This document shows, piece by piece, positions 1 to 8,293 of a stretch of DNA of 64,000 nucleotides (the first letter of the stretch is position 1; each line of letters opens with the position of its first letter). The notes under the pieces were generated by a model. That model ran no database searches, was not told the DNA's origin, and was given only the letters and a program-made list of their open reading frames with translations. Source of the stretch: JABDKH01 sp963768565 (lineage in GTDB: Bacteria; Bacteroidota; Rhodothermia; Rhodothermales; JABDKH01); NCBI GenBank assembly GCA_963768565.1, contig CAVYIO010000019.1, positions 62,001 through 126,000 of the forward strand, written 5' to 3'. A program made the position numbers and the translations under genes.

Positions 1-611
1 CCTTTTGATCCAGACCGATGACCTCTTTGACGCCCACCGCCACATGATCGGCAGGGACATAGGCCGGCTGGAGCCCCGCCTGCCGCGTGAGCAGGTTGTT
101 GACCCCCTCGGCAAGAATGACGACGTCCGACAAGAACTCCTCCTCGCCGGCTCGAATCCCCGTCACGCGTCCATCCTCCATCAGCAGTGAATCCACGAGC
201 ACGTTCGTGGCAAGGAGAGACTCCTCGGCGGCGGTGCTCTGGTCGATGGCTTCCTGCACGCGACTCGCCAGCCATTCATCGAAGCGAGCTCGCAGAACAG
301 TAACTCCGGCAAAGGGCGGTTGACTGAAGTGATCCGATTTGAAGTCGAGGCTGAAGGCCGACTGCTCATCCATGAAGTGTGAGTCGGCGGTGACCCACGA
401 CGCGCTCGTAGCCGGCCTCCTGCTCCCAGTATTCCGGAACGAGACGATGCAGGTCTGCTCCCCAGAGTACGCCACCCGAAACGTTCTTGGCTCCGCAGAA
501 TTCTCCCCGCTCGATCAGGAGGAATTTGCGATTTGCGCGAGCCAGTATCATGGCGGCGCTCAGCCCGGCGATACCGCCCCCGACGATTATACAGTCGAAC
601 CGTTCGTCCAT
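1..611 (-). CDS. fixC: Electron transfer flavoprotein:quinone oxidoreductase (FixC-like), 3'-truncated, frameshifted
   Basis: This gene encodes the N-terminal part of an FAD enzyme that passes electrons from electron transfer flavoprotein to membrane quinone. It starts at 611 and runs off the left edge. Residues 8-16 show the dinucleotide-binding motif IIVGGGIAGLSAA, followed by the FixC-type segment GAKNVSGGVLW. The first frame stops at 366. The family sequence continues one frame over (DEQSAFSLDF, then VLRARFDEWLA and ILAEGVNNLL). Removing one base near 374 (CTT[C]ATG on the coding strand) restores a single frame. It lies 11 bp behind etfA in an etfB-etfA-fixC operon, as in fatty-acid or amino-acid oxidation loci. 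The family call is firm. The break is more likely sequence error than real decay, because both halves keep family motifs. Confidence 0.85.
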
Positions 612-622
612 CGGAGAGGTGG

Positions 623-1600
623 CTAGCGTGTTTGCACCGTGCGCAACTGGTCGATCAGGAGTGGCAGGATCTTGTAGAGATCTCCGACGACCCCGTAGGA
701 CGAATATCTGAAGATCGGAGCGTCCGCGTCTTTGTTGATGGCAACGATGACGCGACTGTTAGACATGCCCGCGACGTGTTGGATCGCACCGGAAATGCCG
801 ACGGCGAAGTACAACTCGGGCGAGACAACCTTCCCGGTCTGGCCGATCTGCGCCGTGGCCGGGAAAAGATTGGACTCCACTACGGCTCGTGTCGCCCCCA
901 CCGCACCTCCAAGTACGGACGCCAGCTCACGCACCAGCCGCGTCCCCTCCTCGTCCTTCACACCTCGACCGGCCGCCACGACAACACCGGCCTCCGACAG
1001 GTCGATCTCTCCCGTTACGGCGCCCAGCACCTCCCGGATCGTCATTCGAAGAGAATCCTCAGATACCTGGAGCGGCACATCAACAACTTCGGCGTCCGCC
1101 GCTGACTCCGAGGCGGAATAGGCGCCTGATCGGACCGAAATGATCGAAGGGGTCGTCAGAGCTCGTGTCCGTGCCAGTCGCTTGGCCGCCATCACAGGCC
1201 GCGTGACTTCCCACGCCCCATCCACCACGTCGACCGACGAAACGTCGGGAAGCACCGAAGCAGAGAGACGCACACCAAGGGCACCGAGCACATCCTTCGC
1301 ACCCTCGGTTGACGCCATCGCAAGCGTTTCTGCACCCGATACATCCATAGCCCGGACAAAAGCCTCGACATATAGCTGGTTCGAGTGGCGAACCAGCGAG
1401 GCGTCCTTGACGGTGAGAATCCTGCCGGGACCATACGCGGCGACCGTCGCGACGTAGTCGTCGGCATCGGGACCCAGAAGCACCGCATCCAGACCAGCGC
1501 CGTGAGCGACCGAAATTTCGCGAAACCGTGAAAGGACCTCGAGCGAGGACCGCTTCACTTTGCCATCCTGAACGGCTATGTAGCAGAGAACTTTCTCCAT
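623..1600 (-). CDS. etfA: Electron transfer flavoprotein alpha subunit
   Basis: This is the large subunit of the soluble FAD/AMP heterodimer that collects electrons from acyl-CoA and related dehydrogenases. An N-terminal ETF domain (about residues 1-190) precedes the C-terminal FAD-binding domain, which carries VVVAAGRGVKD, then GATRAVVESN, the signature segment QIGQTGKVVSPELY, GISGAIQHVAGM and VAINKDADAPIF. The product is 325 aa, the normal size. I chose the ATG at 1600 (MEKVLCYI) over an in-frame codon 9 bp upstream because it matches the family N-terminus. The gene lies 14 bp after etfB and 11 bp before the fixC-like gene, so the three are probably one transcript. Confidence 0.95.
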   Translation of the reverse strand: MEKVLCYIAVQDGKVKRSSLEVLSRFREISVAHGAGLDAVLLGPDADDYVATVAAYGPGRILTVKDASLVRHSNQLYVEAFVRAMDVSGAETLAMASTEGAKDVLGALGVRLSASVLPDVSSVDVVDGAWEVTRPVMAAKRLARTRALTTPSIISVRSGAYSASESAADAEVVDVPLQVSEDSLRMTIREVLGAVTGEIDLSEAGVVVAAGRGVKDEEGTRLVRELASVLGGAVGATRAVVESNLFPATAQIGQTGKVVSPELYFAVGISGAIQHVAGMSNSRVIVAINKDADAPIFRYSSYGVVGDLYKILPLLIDQLRTVQTR

Positions 1601-1614
1601 ACGGCACACCGTCG

Positions 1615-2352
1615 TTAAATGACTTTAGCCTCGTTCTGCAATCTGCTAACAAGATCGGGCACAACCTCGTCCGGCGTACCCTCGATCATGATACCCGGTT
1701 CGCGATCCGGAATGTCCTCAATCGCGAGTACTTCCGTCCGGGAGGCGGCTTTATCGACTCCCAGATCAGTCAGGCTGATCACGGCGATATCCTTCTTCTT
1801 CGCAGCCATGATACCGCGGAGCGACGGAATGCGCGGGTTGTTCATGTCATTGGAGCACGTGACCAGACACGGCGGGCGGAGTGCGATGACTTCCTGGCCG
1901 ACGTCCCCCTGGCGGGTAACGACCACCTCTTGCCCGTCGACCGCAAGACCGACCGCGTTCGACACGTAGGCGATGTCCAGCATGGTCGCGAGCATCGGTC
2001 CGGTGAGTCCCGCATCCGAGTCCTGGGACTGCTTCCCGCACGCTATCACGTCGTACGGCCTGTCGCGAAAGAACGCATGCAAGATCGTGGCGATCGCGAA
2101 GGAGTCGCGAGCCCCCTCGTCGGACGTGACGATATGCGAGGCGTCGTCCGCACCCATCGCCAGGGCCTTGCGAATAGTCTCGGCCGCTCCGGATGGACCC
2201 ACCAGCACGAGATCGACAGATCCGCCGTGGGCTTCTTTGAGTACGAGCGCCTCTTCGACAGCGGACGCGTCGTATGCGTTCAGAACCATGCGCCCGGTAT
2301 GAACGGGAGCATCGACGTCCGGTACCTGCTTGATGCAGACGCAGAATCGCAT
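1615..2352 (-). CDS. etfB: Electron transfer flavoprotein beta subunit
   Basis: This is the small, AMP-binding subunit of electron transfer flavoprotein, partner of the etfA product just downstream. The 245 aa sequence begins MRFCVCIKQVPDV, the usual EtfB/FixA start, and carries ALAMGADDA and CGKQSQDSDAGLTGPMLA, typical of the nucleotide-binding fold. It is the first gene of the minus-strand etfB-etfA-fixC set. The roughly 195 bp upstream (2353-2547) separate it from a divergent gene and should hold its promoter, which I could not identify. Assignment is secure from sequence and context. Confidence 0.95.
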   Translation of the reverse strand: MRFCVCIKQVPDVDAPVHTGRMVLNAYDASAVEEALVLKEAHGGSVDLVLVGPSGAAETIRKALAMGADDASHIVTSDEGARDSFAIATILHAFFRDRPYDVIACGKQSQDSDAGLTGPMLATMLDIAYVSNAVGLAVDGQEVVVTRQGDVGQEVIALRPPCLVTCSNDMNNPRIPSLRGIMAAKKKDIAVISLTDLGVDKAASRTEVLAIEDIPDREPGIMIEGTPDEVVPDLVSRLQNEAKVI

Positions 2353-2547
2353 GATGATCTAATGTTCGGCCAGATGGAAGCGCGACCGGGTCGAGTCCGG
2401 TCGCCTGAAGGGTAACGCACGCCAACCGGCCCTGCGACCAGCACCCCGGGCGCCAACCCCGTTTCGACGGTCGAAATTACAAAAAGCGGACACCCCTCGA
2501 AGCAAATTTTTCGTGGATGCCCCCGAGCCCGATGTTTATCGTGACGA

Positions 2548-3135
2548 ATGAATCCTCTTGATCAGGATAATGCCTTATCTTTACGGCTCCCACCGATTCC
2601 ACCGAATTCGCCTCCCATGAGAATCCCGGCTCTGGAGACGGCAGACCGCATAATGTCCTGCCTCTTCGTCCTGCTCCTACTCGGAGCCATCTTTCCCCGA
2701 TCAGCGAGCGGGCAGAGTATGAATCCCCGCTACGGTCTCGGGTTTTCGCTTCTTGCGTCCACGACGGACGGTGTCGGACTGGGCGTCCGAGGTCGGGCGG
2801 CGATGCCTCTCAATGGTAACCTTTCCGTTGCCGGCGATCTCGGCGTCACGGGATTCATTTTCCGTGGCCGTGATGATGCGCAGTATGCGTTCGACCCGCA
2901 GGTATCGCTTATCGTAACACTTCCGGGTTCGGATCGCGCACCCTATGTCATGGCGGGAGTGGGCGCTTACATCACTACGTCATCTGCCGAAGGGGGACCC
3001 TTCGTCCACTTCGGCATCGGACGCGCCGAGCTTATCGGCGAGACCTCGGTCTACTACGAAATAGATCCAGCGATCGTCATCGAGAACAACGATATCCAGT
3101 TAACGATTCCCATTCGATTCGGAATCATCTTCTGA
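2548..3135 (+). CDS. Exported outer-membrane-like beta-barrel protein, unknown function
   Basis: I do not recognise a named family. The product has a hydrophobic signal segment (SCLFVLLLLGAIFPRSASGQ) and then short alternating strands with glycine and aromatic residues (YGLGFSLLAS, GDLGVTGFIFRG), ending in a phenylalanine (IRFGIIF). This is the pattern of small outer-membrane beta-barrels. The true start is probably not the first ATG: with the ATG at 2653 (or 2617) the signal peptide sits at the N-terminus, while the ATG at 2548 would put 35 unusual residues ahead of it. The gene stands alone between the divergent etf operon and hemW. Confidence 0.6.
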   Translation: MNPLDQDNALSLRLPPIPPNSPPMRIPALETADRIMSCLFVLLLLGAIFPRSASGQSMNPRYGLGFSLLASTTDGVGLGVRGRAAMPLNGNLSVAGDLGVTGFIFRGRDDAQYAFDPQVSLIVTLPGSDRAPYVMAGVGAYITTSSAEGGPFVHFGIGRAELIGETSVYYEIDPAIVIENNDIQLTIPIRFGIIF

Positions 3136-3196
3136 CGGCGTCTCCGACAGGTCAACGACACCGCGACACCGCGGGCAATCATCTTCAGCGTAGCGC

Positions 3197-4345
3197 ATGG
3201 CTGGTATCTACGTGCACGTCCCGTTTTGTTCTCAGCGGTGCGTCTACTGTGACTTCTATTTTGTCACCACAACAAAATCGTACGGGCCGTACCTGAAAGC
3301 CCTCGAGCAGGAGATGCGGCACGTCGCTCTCCACTACGCTTCGCTCGAGCCTGTCGATACCATCTACATCGGCGGCGGTACCCCCTCGGTTCTATCTGCG
3401 AGTGAACTCTCCGGAATCGTCGCCACGATCCACGAGCTCTTCGACACGTCGTCAGTAACGGAGGTCACGCTTGAACTCAACCCGGAGGATTTCGACGAAC
3501 AGTACCTGCGCGATCTCCGGAGCGTGGGCGTGAATCGACTGAGCATCGGAGTTCAGTCTTTCTTCCAGTCCGATCTCGAGTTCATGAATCGAAGCCACAA
3601 TTCCGAAGACGCCCATGCCGTCGTCGAAGGTGTGCGCCGTGCCGGCTTCGACAACTTCTCCATCGATCTGATCTTTGGCCTTCCAAACCAACCGGAAGAA
3701 TACTGGGCAGCCAACCTGGAGAAGACGATCCGGTTCGGGATACCTCACGTATCTACCTACTCGCTCACGATCGAAGAGAAGACGATATTGCATAAACAGG
3801 TGCAACTCGGAAACGTGACGCCTGAACTGGATGAAGTGGTCGCAGATCGTTTCCGATTCACCATGTCGTTCCTTCGCGACGCAGGCTATGAGCACTACGA
3901 GGTGTCCAGCTTTGCACTGCCCGGCAGCCGGGCAGTACACAACCAACTCTACTGGGACCACCGCAACTACCTGGGATTCGGTCCTTCTGCGTTTTCCTTC
4001 TGGTGGAAGGGCCTTCCCGCATTGCGATGGGACAATATTCGCAACGTCCGACGCTACCAGGGACTGCTCGAAGGCCGACATCTTCCCGTGAGCACCCGGG
4101 AAGAACTGGACCTCGATACGCTAGCCAACGAGTATATCATGTTGCGGCTGCGCACATCCGAAGGTCTGGATCTGGATCATCTTGAAGACCAATATGGTAT
4201 TGATCTTTACGACGAGCGGGTTGAAGATCTGGCATGGCTGGAATCCGAGGGACTGATTCACCCGATTCGTCGCGACCTCGTGCGACTGACGGATGAGGGA
4301 ATGATCTTCGCCGATATGGTGACGACAAAACTGATGCTCGGATGA
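3197..4345 (+). CDS. hemW: Radical SAM heme chaperone HemW
   Basis: This is a 382 aa radical SAM protein of the HemN/HemW family. HemW proteins bind heme and help insert it into respiratory enzymes; they are often annotated as oxygen-independent coproporphyrinogen oxidase. The cluster motif CSQRCVYCDF lies at residues 11-20, followed by YIGGGTPS and ELNPEDF. The HNQLYW motif in the C-terminal half is typical of HemW rather than true HemN. The start codon gives the usual short N-terminus (MAGIYVHVPFC). The stop overlaps the next start by 4 bp, so translation of the DUF192 pair is probably coupled. Confidence 0.93.
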   Translation: MAGIYVHVPFCSQRCVYCDFYFVTTTKSYGPYLKALEQEMRHVALHYASLEPVDTIYIGGGTPSVLSASELSGIVATIHELFDTSSVTEVTLELNPEDFDEQYLRDLRSVGVNRLSIGVQSFFQSDLEFMNRSHNSEDAHAVVEGVRRAGFDNFSIDLIFGLPNQPEEYWAANLEKTIRFGIPHVSTYSLTIEEKTILHKQVQLGNVTPELDEVVADRFRFTMSFLRDAGYEHYEVSSFALPGSRAVHNQLYWDHRNYLGFGPSAFSFWWKGLPALRWDNIRNVRRYQGLLEGRHLPVSTREELDLDTLANEYIMLRLRTSEGLDLDHLEDQYGIDLYDERVEDLAWLESEGLIHPIRRDLVRLTDEGMIFADMVTTKLMLG

Positions 4346-4851
4346 ACTTACTCGCATCCTGCAGCCGATCGGCAATCGTCGCCGCGTTAATGGTATTCGT
4401 GGCCTCAGTGAACTTCGGCTGCCAGTCGGATAGCAAATCCGTCATGAAAGAGCCTCAATTCCAGGTGGAAGGCACGCTGGACTTCCTCCGGCCGGATGGA
4501 TCACCCTTCCTGCGCATTGCGATCGAGCTGGCTGAGTCGAGAGAGGAGCAGATGACCGGCTTGATGGGTCGACGATCCTTGCCATCGAAAGGCGGTATGC
4601 TGTTCGTTTACGACCGCGAGATCGAACAGAGCTTCTGGATGAAAAGCACGCCGTTGCCGCTTGATATCATCTTCGTCGCCGCGGACTCAAGTATTGTGAA
4701 CATCGCACGCAAAACGACTCCCCTGTCAGAAGAGATGATCACATCTTCGCGGCCGGCGCAATTCGTGCTCGAGTTGAGGTCCGGATTCGTGGACAGCCAC
4801 GGGATTGATGAGTCCACGCGTATCGAATGGAAACGAACGGAGGCAGGATGA
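4342..4851 (+). CDS. DUF192 family lipoprotein, copy 1
   Basis: This is a 169 aa predicted lipoprotein (hydrophobic leader ending SVNFGC) with one DUF192 domain spanning roughly residues 45-165. Family hallmarks are ELAESREEQMTGLMGR, GMLFVY, SFWMKSTPLPLDIIF and a C-terminal VLELRSGFVDSHGI. The biochemical role of DUF192 proteins is not established. It overlaps hemW by 4 bp upstream and the second DUF192 gene by 4 bp downstream, so the three genes form a tight unit. The two DUF192 products align along their whole length, which indicates tandem duplication. Confidence 0.85.
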   Translation: MNLLASCSRSAIVAALMVFVASVNFGCQSDSKSVMKEPQFQVEGTLDFLRPDGSPFLRIAIELAESREEQMTGLMGRRSLPSKGGMLFVYDREIEQSFWMKSTPLPLDIIFVAADSSIVNIARKTTPLSEEMITSSRPAQFVLELRSGFVDSHGIDESTRIEWKRTEAG

Positions 4852-5345
4852 TTCGACGAGCGACATTCGCCGCACTGGCAATACTCTCGGCCGTAACTGT
4901 GTCCGCGTGCAACCGAGGATCGGGCCCAAAGCCCGATGCACCGCCAGAAGTTGAGATTCCGTTTTCAACCGACGGAAGCCTTGACTTCCTGCGTGACGGG
5001 AAGCCTCTGCTCACGATCGACATTGAGATCGCCGACAACGACTCGTCGAGAATGCGTGGGATGATGCAGCGATCGTCGTTCCCCGACAAGAGCGGCATGC
5101 TCTTCATCTTTCCGTTTGAGCGCCTGCAGAGTTTTTGGATGGCCAATACGCCGATCGCGCTCGACCTCCTGTTCGTGAACTCGAACAAGGAGATCGTCTA
5201 CATCCACCGATATACGAGGCCACTTTCTCCGGAGAGTGTGGAGTCGGATATCCCGAGTCAGTACGTACTCGAGTTGCCTGCCGGCTTCTGCGACACATAC
5301 GGAATTGTGGAAAGCGACCGGCTGACCTGGACGCGCCATCCGTAA
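4848..5345 (+). CDS. DUF192 family lipoprotein, copy 2
   Basis: This is a second DUF192 protein, 165 aa, with its own lipoprotein leader (SAVTVSACN). The core motifs repeat those of its neighbour with diverged residues: LDFLRDGKPLL, SGMLFIF, SFWMANTPIALDLLFV and YVLELPAGFCDTYGI. I placed the start at the ATG at 4848, which overlaps the upstream stop as ATGA; an in-frame codon at 4827 would add seven residues inside the upstream gene. Function is unknown. It ends 10 bp before the convergent A-type Fe-S carrier gene. Confidence 0.85.
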   Translation: MIRRATFAALAILSAVTVSACNRGSGPKPDAPPEVEIPFSTDGSLDFLRDGKPLLTIDIEIADNDSSRMRGMMQRSSFPDKSGMLFIFPFERLQSFWMANTPIALDLLFVNSNKEIVYIHRYTRPLSPESVESDIPSQYVLELPAGFCDTYGIVESDRLTWTRHP

Positions 5346-5355
5346 CGGGTTAGCC

Positions 5356-5688
5356 CTACAGCCCGAAGCTCTCGCCGCATGCACACGTCCGTGCCGCCTG
5401 CGGGTTCTGGAAGTGAAACCCTGCTCCCTCCAGGCCACCCGAAAAATCCAGTTCGGAGCCATCAACGTAGAGCCGGCTCTTCTTGTCCAGGACTACGGTG
5501 ATACCGCCGAAAACGATCGTCTCGTCGTCGGGCTTTCGAGTTGTGTCCCACCCCAGATCGTAGGTGAGGCCCGAACAGCCACCCGGAACCACAGCGACGC
5601 GAAGCATTGAAGATGCCAGGTCAACTCTCTCTTTGCTGGCAACGGACTGCAGGTGAGACAGCGCCCGATCCGTAATCTTGATGTCCAT
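5356..5688 (-). CDS. A-type iron-sulfur carrier (SufA/IscA/ErpA family)
   Basis: This 110 aa protein belongs to the HesB/IscA family, which carries nascent Fe-S clusters from scaffold to target proteins. The three ligand cysteines are visible in GGCSGLTYDL and in the C-terminal CACGESF. The family segment VLDKKSRLYVDGSELDF sits between them. It is transcribed away from the suf operon, whose first gene starts about 330 bp off, so it is probably the SUF-linked carrier although not in the operon. Which of SufA, ErpA or IscA it matches cannot be told from motifs alone. Confidence 0.92.
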   Translation of the reverse strand: MDIKITDRALSHLQSVASKERVDLASSMLRVAVVPGGCSGLTYDLGWDTTRKPDDETIVFGGITVVLDKKSRLYVDGSELDFSGGLEGAGFHFQNPQAARTCACGESFGL

Positions 5689-5951
5689 CGCGTTTCGGCC
5701 TTCGAGTGGTTGACGGCGGTCGTTTGTGGGGACTTCTGAACGTCAGAGAGCCAGCGGGGTTTCGGCCAAACCGACCAGCTGATTTGTGTCACGGCTGTGG
5801 AACTGGAATGATCAACAGACGATTCCTCAACGATCAGCCTGCTCGAAACCAAACAGGCCCTGACCGGACCCGCACGCCGACCCGGGGCGCTCGCGGGGTC
5901 AAAAATCCAGAATCTTCACGCTTCGGCCGAATCAACTTGCGCGACTTAACG

Positions 5952-5964
5952 TAGATTCAGTCTA
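5952..5964. promoter_or_regulatory. Short dyad upstream of the suf operon (possible regulator site)
   Basis: The 13-bp sequence TAGATTCAGTCTA has matching ends (TAGA/TCTA) and lies 52 bp before the sufB ATG, in the 328-bp divergent region 5689-6016. Its half-sites resemble those of the dyads near the Rrf2 genes at 30.4-31.0 kb, but the spacer is 3 instead of 6 bases. It could be an Fe-S-responsive operator. That is inference, and nothing else was recognised in this gap. Confidence 0.25.
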
Positions 5965-6016
5965 AATAAGAACAGGGTACGGTCCCGACGGCCTCTTGAG
6001 CAGCCAGACAGCGAAA

Positions 6017-7477
6017 ATGAGTACGAGCGAAACAGATTACCTGAAGAAAGTCGCCGACAGCGAGTACGAGTACGGATTCGTAACAGACATCGAGTCGGAC
6101 AATGCCCCACGAGGGCTTTCGGAAGACACGGTTCGATTCATTTCCGCTAAGAAGGAGGAGCCGAAGTGGCTCCTTGATTGGAGACTGCGGGCCTACGAGC
6201 ACTGGACACAGCTCGCGGCAAAGAAGGCCTATCCGCGATGGGCCCATCTCAAGTATCCGGACGTGGACTTCCAGGACATCATCTACTATGCGGCTCCCGA
6301 CAACAAGCCCAAGTACAACAGCCTGGATGAAGTGGACCCCGAACTTCTTCGGACCTTTGAGCGCCTGGGTATCTCGCTGACGGAGCAGAAGAAGCTGGCC
6401 GGTGTCGCCGTCGACATTGTCATGGACAGCGTCTCTGTCGCAACCACATTCAAAGAGGAATTGGCCGAACTCGGCATCATCTTCTGCTCGTTCGGAGAGG
6501 CCGTTGAAAACCATCCGGAACTTGTTCAGAAGTACATGGGCTCGGTAGTCCCCTACACCGACAACTTCTATGCTTCGCTGAATTCAGCAGTCTTCAGCGA
6601 CGGCTCTTTTTGTTACATCCCTCCCGGCGTCCGATGCCCGATGGAATTGAGCACCTACTTCCGCATCAACGAAGCAGGTACGGGGCAGTTTGAGCGTACG
6701 CTGATCATTGCCGACAAGGGCAGCTACGTAAGTTACCTCGAAGGATGCACGGCGCCCATGCGAGACGAAAACCAACTGCACGCAGCTGTAGTTGAGATCA
6801 TCGCAATGGAAGATGCCGAGGTCAAGTACAGCACGATTCAGAACTGGTACCCGGGCGATGCGTCCGGCAAGGGAGGCATATTCAACTTCGTCACCAAGCG
6901 GGGTATCTGCGCAGGAAGGAACGCGAAAATTTCGTGGACGCAACTTGAGACGGGAAGCGCCATCACATGGAAGTACCCCAGTGTCATCCTGAAGGGAGAC
7001 AACTCGGTTGGCGAGTTCTACTCCGTCGCCTTTACCAAAGGGCATCAGCAAGCCGACACGGGGACCAAGATGATCCACCTCGGCAAGAATACGAGCAGCA
7101 CGATCATTTCGAAGGGGATCTCGGGGGGTGTCAGCAACAACAGCTACCGCGGACTGGTTCGGATTAGCAGCAAGGCCGAGAACGCCCGCAACTTCTCGCA
7201 ATGTGACTCTCTTCTGCTCGGAGATAAATGCGGCGCACATACGTTCCCCTACATCGAAATAAACAATCCTTCCGCCCAGGTTGAGCATGAGGCAACGACC
7301 TCCAAAGTCGGCGAGGATCAGATCTTCTACTGCAATCAGCGGGGAATCGGCGAGGCTGAGGCGATCAAGCTGATCGTAAACGGCTTTTGCAGAGAGATCC
7401 TGGCCGAACTCCCGATGGAGTTCGCTGTGGAGGCGCAGAAGCTGCTGGCCATCGAACTGGAAGGCAGCGTCGGATAG
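6017..7477 (+). CDS. sufB: Fe-S cluster assembly scaffold SufB
   Basis: SufB is the scaffold subunit of the SufBCD complex on which Fe-S clusters are built in the cytoplasm. The product is 486 aa from the ATG at 6017; a TTG at 5996 would add seven residues. Motifs include YIPPGVRCPMELSTYFRIN, SYLEGCTAP, SQCDSLLLGDKCGAHTFPY and EHEATTSKVGEDQIFYC, which hold the conserved cysteine and glutamate region of SufB. It heads a co-directional sufB-C-D-S-E-DUF59 operon with a 23-bp gap to sufC. Confidence 0.97.
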   Translation: MSTSETDYLKKVADSEYEYGFVTDIESDNAPRGLSEDTVRFISAKKEEPKWLLDWRLRAYEHWTQLAAKKAYPRWAHLKYPDVDFQDIIYYAAPDNKPKYNSLDEVDPELLRTFERLGISLTEQKKLAGVAVDIVMDSVSVATTFKEELAELGIIFCSFGEAVENHPELVQKYMGSVVPYTDNFYASLNSAVFSDGSFCYIPPGVRCPMELSTYFRINEAGTGQFERTLIIADKGSYVSYLEGCTAPMRDENQLHAAVVEIIAMEDAEVKYSTIQNWYPGDASGKGGIFNFVTKRGICAGRNAKISWTQLETGSAITWKYPSVILKGDNSVGEFYSVAFTKGHQQADTGTKMIHLGKNTSSTIISKGISGGVSNNSYRGLVRISSKAENARNFSQCDSLLLGDKCGAHTFPYIEINNPSAQVEHEATTSKVGEDQIFYCNQRGIGEAEAIKLIVNGFCREILAELPMEFAVEAQKLLAIELEGSVG

Positions 7478-7500
7478 TGAACTACGACAGTCAATCACGA

Positions 7501-8274
7501 ATGAGTAACATGCTTGAGATCAAGGGGCTCCGAGCCGGCATTGAAGGGACCGAAATCCTGAAGGGAATAGATCTTTCGATCGGCAAAGGTGAAGTGCACG
7601 CCATCATGGGACCAAACGGCTCTGGCAAGAGCACGTTGGCATCCGTACTCGCCGGGCGTGAAGAATTTGAAGTGACTGGCGGATCCGTCAGTTACAATGG
7701 CGACGATCTCCTGGAGATGGATCCCGACGAGCGCGCTCGGGAAGGAGTATTCCTGGCGTTCCAGTATCCGGTTGAACTTCCGGGAGTGAGCATGGCGAAC
7801 TTCCTGAAAGAAGCCGTCAATTCGGTGCGCGCTCACCAGGGTAAGCCTCCAATGTCTGCCGTCGATCTGCTGAAGAGAATGCGAGAGAAGGCTGCTCTGG
7901 TTGAGCTGAATCCGGATCTCAAGAAGAGGTCGGTCAACGAAGGCTTCTCAGGCGGTGAAAAGAAGCGCAACGAGATCTTCCAGCTCGCGATGCTGGATCC
8001 GCAATTCGCCATTCTCGACGAGACGGACTCCGGACTGGATATCGACGCTCTCAAGATCGTGGCGAACGGTGTCAACGAACTCCGGTCACCGGAGCGTTCG
8101 TTTCTTGTAATTACACATTACCAGCGCTTGCTCAACTACATCGTCCCCGACTTCGTTCACGTGCTGGTCGATGGGCGCATCGTGAAGTCGGGCAACAAGG
8201 AGCTTGCTCTTCGTCTGGAAGAAGAAGGCTACGACTGGGTCAGGGAGAAGTCAGCTGAGCCAACACCGGCCTGA
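7501..8274 (+). CDS. sufC: Fe-S cluster assembly ATPase SufC
   Basis: SufC is the ABC-type ATPase that drives the SufB-SufD scaffold. The 257 aa protein shows Walker A (GPNGSGKSTL, about residues 36-45), the SufC-type signature FSGGEKKRNE and Walker B with the following loop AILDETDSGLDIDAL. The start at the ATG at 7501 (MSNMLEIKGL) fits the family; an upstream open frame overlapping sufB was ignored. The sufD start follows after 19 bp. Confidence 0.97.
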   Translation: MSNMLEIKGLRAGIEGTEILKGIDLSIGKGEVHAIMGPNGSGKSTLASVLAGREEFEVTGGSVSYNGDDLLEMDPDERAREGVFLAFQYPVELPGVSMANFLKEAVNSVRAHQGKPPMSAVDLLKRMREKAALVELNPDLKKRSVNEGFSGGEKKRNEIFQLAMLDPQFAILDETDSGLDIDALKIVANGVNELRSPERSFLVITHYQRLLNYIVPDFVHVLVDGRIVKSGNKELALRLEEEGYDWVREKSAEPTPA

Positions 8275-8293
8275 GCTCGTGGAAACGGAAATC

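Noticed and set aside
141..170. tRNA T-loop-like sequence near the left edge
   Set aside because: It lies within the fixC-like coding frame and no cloverleaf can be drawn around it.
6584..7498. Long minus-strand open frame opposite sufB (304 codons)
   Set aside because: It lies fully antisense to a clear sufB and has no family features.
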